Under the pieces are notes generated by a model. That model had not been told where the DNA came from, did not search any database, and worked only from the letters and a program-made list of their open reading frames with translations. Below are positions 22,106-24,887 of a stretch of 24,887 bases of DNA, one piece after another. Within the stretch, counting starts at the first letter, position 1; each line of letters starts with the position of its first letter. The position numbers were made by a program, and so were the translations under genes. Source of the stretch: CAZUEG01 sp043798775 (GTDB lineage Bacteria; Patescibacteriota; Minisyncoccia; Minisyncoccales; GWA2-46-15); contig JAZDOL010000012.1 of the NCBI GenBank assembly GCA_043798775.1, forward strand, positions 1-24,887. Reading direction: 5' to 3'.

Positions 22106-23035
22106 TCAAAGCAGATAGTCCCCTTCCACTTTGGCGGTTTTGGGCAATAGCCAGGGAATGTGATATCCAAAATAATATACTAATTTAGTGGCGATACTAC
22201 TGGCGATTATCCGCGGACGGTAAGCCCAGCTTGCTTCACTGCGATACAGATCAAATTTAGGAAAGTGTTTTATAAGAATATTCGCCGCTTTCAAACCCCA
22301 GATCACTCCCCCGCCCGACCACGGTTTAATCATTCCGGCGCTGTCGCCACATAGAGTAATATATGGCGAATTTGGCAAACTAAATCCGAAGGGTATCGTT
22401 GCCGCCGACAATTTTTCTGACGCAATATGGTGGTCAGTTAAAAACTGGTTCAGCAAGCTGGCAGAATTTTTTGGACTACCGATAATTCCGTATTCCGTTT
22501 CTTGTCCTTTAGGAATTTTCCAAATGAATCCACCATCTTCTGTTGGCCATGTCTCCACAAGCGGCGAATTATCTTTTGACATTGTTAAAACCTGAATTCC
22601 CAATTTTAATACCGGCAACGGCAGGTTTAATTCTTTACGAATTCTTGAATTGGCGCCATCGGCGCCGATAATCCGATCGAACCCCTTAATATCAATTCCC
22701 TTTTCTTCATTAAAATAAACATTAGCCCCGCTTTTAAGCGCCATTTCATACATCATATTATCCAAAGCCGCGTGACTCATTGTCAAAAACGGTTTGGAAA
22801 AGTTTATGCGGATGGTTTTTTTGGGAAAATAAATAAACGCCGAGCTAATTCTGTTGGTAATAAGCTCTTCGCTTTCGGGAATTAATTCCAAAATACGGCT
22901 GGAAAATAAACCTGAACATGCCATCTTGCCAACCACGCTTCTTTTTTCGAATACCGATACTTCGTGGCCCTTTTCCGCTAAATTTTTAGCGATATATAAA
23001 CCACAAATTCCGGCGCCGATAATCGCGACTTTCAT
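22106..23035 (-). CDS. FAD-dependent oxidoreductase (geranylgeranyl-reductase-like)
   Basis: 309 residues from MKVAIIGAGICGLYIA. The ATG at 23033-23035 is preferred to one six codons upstream, because the dinucleotide fold then starts at once. GxGxxG (GAGICG, 7-12) binds FAD. FEKRSVVGKMACSG, RIIGADGANSRIRKEL (the DG motif) and LCGDSAGMIKPWSGGGVIWG (the GD motif) are the three flavin-binding signatures of the p-hydroxybenzoate-hydroxylase/geranylgeranyl reductase superfamily. A substrate cannot be named; isoprenoid lipid reduction is one option. It is shorter than typical members (about 380-400). It starts 10 bp after the small membrane protein gene and so may share its transcript. Confidence 0.85.
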   Translation of the reverse strand: MKVAIIGAGICGLYIAKNLAEKGHEVSVFEKRSVVGKMACSGLFSSRILELIPESEELITNRISSAFIYFPKKTIRINFSKPFLTMSHAALDNMMYEMALKSGANVYFNEEKGIDIKGFDRIIGADGANSRIRKELNLPLPVLKLGIQVLTMSKDNSPLVETWPTEDGGFIWKIPKGQETEYGIIGSPKNSASLLNQFLTDHHIASEKLSAATIPFGFSLPNSPYITLCGDSAGMIKPWSGGGVIWGLKAANILIKHFPKFDLYRSEASWAYRPRIIASSIATKLVYYFGYHIPWLLPKTAKVEGDYLL

Positions 23036-23045
23036 AGTTAATTTA

Positions 23046-23213
23046 CTATTCAATAATTAACGGCGGCGGATTATATAATCGACCACATATAAAACCTAAC
23101 GCAAACATAAACGATAAAGACAATACGATAATCAATCCAACCATAACGACGGACTTATGCTCTTTAAGCCATATAGCGCAATTATTAATGATTGACTTTG
23201 TCGGTAATTTCAT
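23046..23213 (-). CDS. Small single-pass membrane protein
   Basis: 55 residues from MKLPTKSIINNCAIWLKEHK. Earlier ATGs would add up to nine residues (MIRDMMAYY). One hydrophobic segment VVMVGLIIVLSLSFMFALGF is followed by ICGRLYNPPPLIIE. I do not recognise the family with certainty; the short tail after the membrane helix (GRL-x-PPxxIE) looks conserved in type and not random. The gene is divergent from rpmA, and their 5' ends share the TATAAT-containing region around 23213. Confidence 0.55.
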   Translation of the reverse strand: MKLPTKSIINNCAIWLKEHKSVVMVGLIIVLSLSFMFALGFICGRLYNPPPLIIE

Positions 23214-23218
23214 ATAAT
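23192..23218 (+). promoter_or_regulatory. Probable rpmA promoter
   Basis: TTGACT (23192-23197) and a perfect TATAAT (23213-23218), but with a 15-bp spacer, shorter than the 17-bp optimum. The predicted start near 23225 leaves about 33 nt before the rpmA ATG at 23258. It lies inside the 5' end of the divergent membrane-protein gene. Confidence 0.45.
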
Positions 23219-23257
23219 ATGCCATCATATCACGAATCATATTTTTCTTCTAAAACC

Positions 23258-23542
23258 ATGTCTAAAACAAAATCGGGCGGATCTACAAAATTAGGAAGGG
23301 ACTCTCGTCCACAATTCCTAGGCATTAAGCTTTATGCCGGTCAGAAAACAAGAGCGGGGGGAATCATTGTTCGCCAAAGAGGAGTAAAAATTGTTCCTGG
23401 ATTAAATGTTCGGCGTGGATCAGACGACACTCTTTATGCCGCGAAAGATGGTTTAGTAACATACAAAACAACCCGCAAGATGCGCTACGACGGCTCCCGG
23501 AAAATTGTTAAAGTTGCCAGCGTCGAAACACCTAAAAAATAG
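23258..23542 (+). CDS. rpmA: 50S ribosomal protein L27
   Basis: 94 residues from MSKTKSGGSTKLGRDSRPQF. Frames open upstream add residues that do not resemble L27, so the ATG at 23258 is the start. The family signature GGSTKLGRDS, the LGIKLYAGQ stretch, GGIIVRQRG (PROSITE-like core) and DDTLYAAKDGLVTY are all present. L27 lies near the peptidyl-transferase centre with its N-terminus. Here the protein begins directly at the mature-type sequence without the cleaved Firmicutes extension. The usual partner rplU (L21) is not adjacent; the gene stands alone, convergent with pyrG. Confidence 0.95.
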   Translation: MSKTKSGGSTKLGRDSRPQFLGIKLYAGQKTRAGGIIVRQRGVKIVPGLNVRRGSDDTLYAAKDGLVTYKTTRKMRYDGSRKIVKVASVETPKK

Positions 23543-23558
23543 AAACAGCACATCGCTT

Positions 23559-23702
23559 GGTAATATGGTTTCAGGGTCGCTCGTTTTACCCAGCGCGTAA
23601 AACTCACTCACGCCGGGAATCGCTCACTCTTTTTGGTCGAGTACGACTCGACCAAAAAACCATGCCCGTTCGCGACCCGGAGTGTCCCTAAAACCAATTA
23701 CC
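23559..23702. mobile_element. 144-bp MITE-like palindromic element with 6-bp duplication
   Basis: The outer ends are inverted repeats: GGTAAT-x2-GGTTT-x-AGGG on the left (23559-23576) and CCCT-x-AAACC-x-ATTACC on the right (23686-23702). Further in, GGGTCGC (23574-23580) pairs with GCGACCC (23672-23678), GTTTTAC (23583-23589) with GTAAAAC (23597-23603), and TTTTTGGTCGAGT (23630-23642) with ACTCGACCAAAAA (23646-23658). TCGCTT occurs immediately outside on both sides (23553-23558 and 23703-23708), as expected for a target-site duplication. No coding capacity; a transposase would have to act in trans. Confidence 0.75.
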
Positions 23703-23733
23703 TCGCTTAAAGAAATTCTATAAATATTACATG

Positions 23734-23762
23734 AAAAGGCCTCCGTTGCGGAGGCCTTTTTT
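23734..23762. terminator. Bidirectional terminator between rpmA and pyrG
   Basis: AAAAGGCCTCCG (23734-23745), loop TTG, CGGAGGCCTTTT (23749-23760) plus two more T: a 12-bp perfect stem flanked by A-tract and T-tract. It serves rightward rpmA and leftward pyrG, which converge here. Confidence 0.92.
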
Positions 23763-23805
23763 AATAATTATTTGCACGGCAACCCCGTAGGTGCTGTAAG
23801 TTATA

Positions 23806-24887
23806 CTACTTTCTTGCTGTCTTTATTGCGGCGGCGATAAATGCTTTGAAGAGCGGGTGTGGCGATAATGGCCGTGACTTTAGTTCCGGATGAAACTGGG
23901 TGCCGACAAAAAACGGATGGTTCGGCAGTTCGATAATTTCTACCAGATCCCTTTCCGGATTAACGCCACCAACAACCATTCCTGCTTTGCTTAGGCGCTC
24001 CCGATAGTCGTTGTTTAACTCATACCGGTGGCGATGGCGCTCGGTTATCTCCTCTTTTCCATAAGCCAAATAACTAATTGTTTTCGGCATTAATTTACAC
24101 CGATAAGCGCCTAAGCGATTTGTTCCTCCGTAGTTCTTTTCTTTGATTAACACCTTTTGGTCGGGCATTACGTCGATTACCTTGTTCTTGCCATCGGGGT
24201 TGATTTCGGCGGATGTGGCGTCTTTTATTCCCAAAATATTTCGGGAATATTCGATTACCGCCACCTGTAGTCCCAAACATAATCCCAAAAACGGTATTTT
24301 ATGAATACGGGCGTAATTGACGGCGGATATTTTCCCTTCAATTCCCCGGCTACCCCAACCGCCAGGGATAATTATTCCGTCAAATTCTTGTAACTCCTTT
24401 AATGATTTCGGGTCGGTTTCGTATTTCTCTGCCGATATCCAAGATATCTCCGGTTTTTTACCAACCGCCCAAGAGGCATGCTTCACCGCCTCAATAACTG
24501 ATACATATGAATCGGCAAGAATAAACTTTCCATCGGTAAAATATTTTCCAATAATTCCGATTTTTACCACACCCTTTACCGAATGGATTTTATCAATAAG
24601 TTGTTTCCATAATTGATTATTGTTTTTTCTTGCCTTAATGCCGAATTTATTAAGAATTCTTTCCCCTACATGGTCGCGTTCAAAATTAAGTGGCACTTCG
24701 TACACCGACTCAATATCCGGAGCAGAAATTATGTCTTCGGGATGAACGCTGCACAACCGCGATATCTTTTCCTTCCTTGGCAAATCAATAGGAACCGACG
24801 ATCGGGCGACAATAATATCTGCCTGAATTCCCACAGAATTAAGGGCGCGAACGGCGTGCTGGGTGGGCTTGGATTTCATTTCCCCAA
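23806..24887 (-). CDS. pyrG: CTP synthase, 3' part (runs off the window)
   Basis: Makes CTP from UTP, ATP and glutamine. About 359 residues of the C-terminal portion are present; the frame continues past the right edge (…GEMKSKPTQHAVR), so the ATG at 24879 is internal and the synthetase N-terminus is outside. Seen: the end of the amidoligase domain (KPTQHAVR, DLPRKEKISRLC, YEVPLNF), then a class I glutaminase: IIIPGGWGSRGIEGK (oxyanion region), FLGLCLGLQVAVIEYSRN with the nucleophilic Cys, ERHRHRYELNNDY, and GTQFHPELKSRP with the catalytic His and Glu. All catalytic elements in view are intact. The stop is TAG, followed by the shared bidirectional terminator. Confidence 0.97.
   Translation of the reverse strand, partial: GEMKSKPTQHAVRALNSVGIQADIIVARSSVPIDLPRKEKISRLCSVHPEDIISAPDIESVYEVPLNFERDHVGERILNKFGIKARKNNNQLWKQLIDKIHSVKGVVKIGIIGKYFTDGKFILADSYVSVIEAVKHASWAVGKKPEISWISAEKYETDPKSLKELQEFDGIIIPGGWGSRGIEGKISAVNYARIHKIPFLGLCLGLQVAVIEYSRNILGIKDATSAEINPDGKNKVIDVMPDQKVLIKEKNYGGTNRLGAYRCKLMPKTISYLAYGKEEITERHRHRYELNNDYRERLSKAGMVVGGVNPERDLVEIIELPNHPFFVGTQFHPELKSRPLSPHPLFKAFIAAAIKTARK

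Noticed and set aside
23192..23257. Upstream extension of L27
   Set aside because: The added 22 residues do not match L27, and they overlap the probable promoter and the divergent gene.

Overview
The window looks like a chromosomal segment of a bacterium from the candidate phyla radiation (Patescibacteria). This is an inference. It rests on a compact, AT-leaning gene set, weak or absent Shine-Dalgarno sites, a shortened AspRS, several small protein families I associate with that group, and intergenic DNA full of short palindromes. TGA, TAA and TAG all end genes, so the code appears standard. No tRNA, rRNA or CRISPR array was recognised.

Positions 1-10.8 kb, + strand, are a cell-wall and division cluster between two aminoacyl-tRNA synthetases: aspS, a D,D-carboxypeptidase, mraY, a murL-like epimerase, murD, ftsW, murG, gltX and a small membrane-anchored protein. 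The murL-like gene next to murD suggests that D-glutamate for peptidoglycan is made by ligating L-Glu to UDP-MurNAc-L-Ala and then epimerising it, not by free D-Glu from MurI. aspS carries one in-frame TAA inside motif 2 and lacks the usual bacterial GAD insertion domain.

Positions 10.8-14.6 kb are a decaying accessory stretch. It holds REP-like palindromes, an 18-bp tandem repeat, a XerC/D-type recombinase, and three gene remnants on the - strand. One remnant is cut by a 51-bp element flanked by a 4-bp duplication, one has a large internal deletion (GrpB-like), and one is truncated (Bro-N-like). A TPR protein lies among them.

Positions 14.6-19.6 kb, - strand, hold a PIG-L/LmbE deacetylase, a DUF4143 ATPase with its own consensus promoter, peptidase E, a SAM methyltransferase, a B3/B4-domain protein, and a desulforedoxin-like mini-protein directly followed, in the same frame, by a RelE/YafQ-like toxin with no visible start codon.

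Positions 19.64-22.1 kb form a two-gene unit, an ATP-cone/Mrr-like nuclease overlapping a PIF1-like helicase. It is enclosed by AT-rich repeats of about 120-140 bp in inverted orientation, and it is the best candidate here for an undescribed mobile or defence-like module.

Positions 22.1-24.9 kb hold an FAD-dependent oxidoreductase and a small membrane protein (-), then ribosomal protein L27 (+), a 144-bp MITE-like element with a 6-bp target duplication, a bidirectional terminator, and the 3' part of pyrG (-), which runs off the window.
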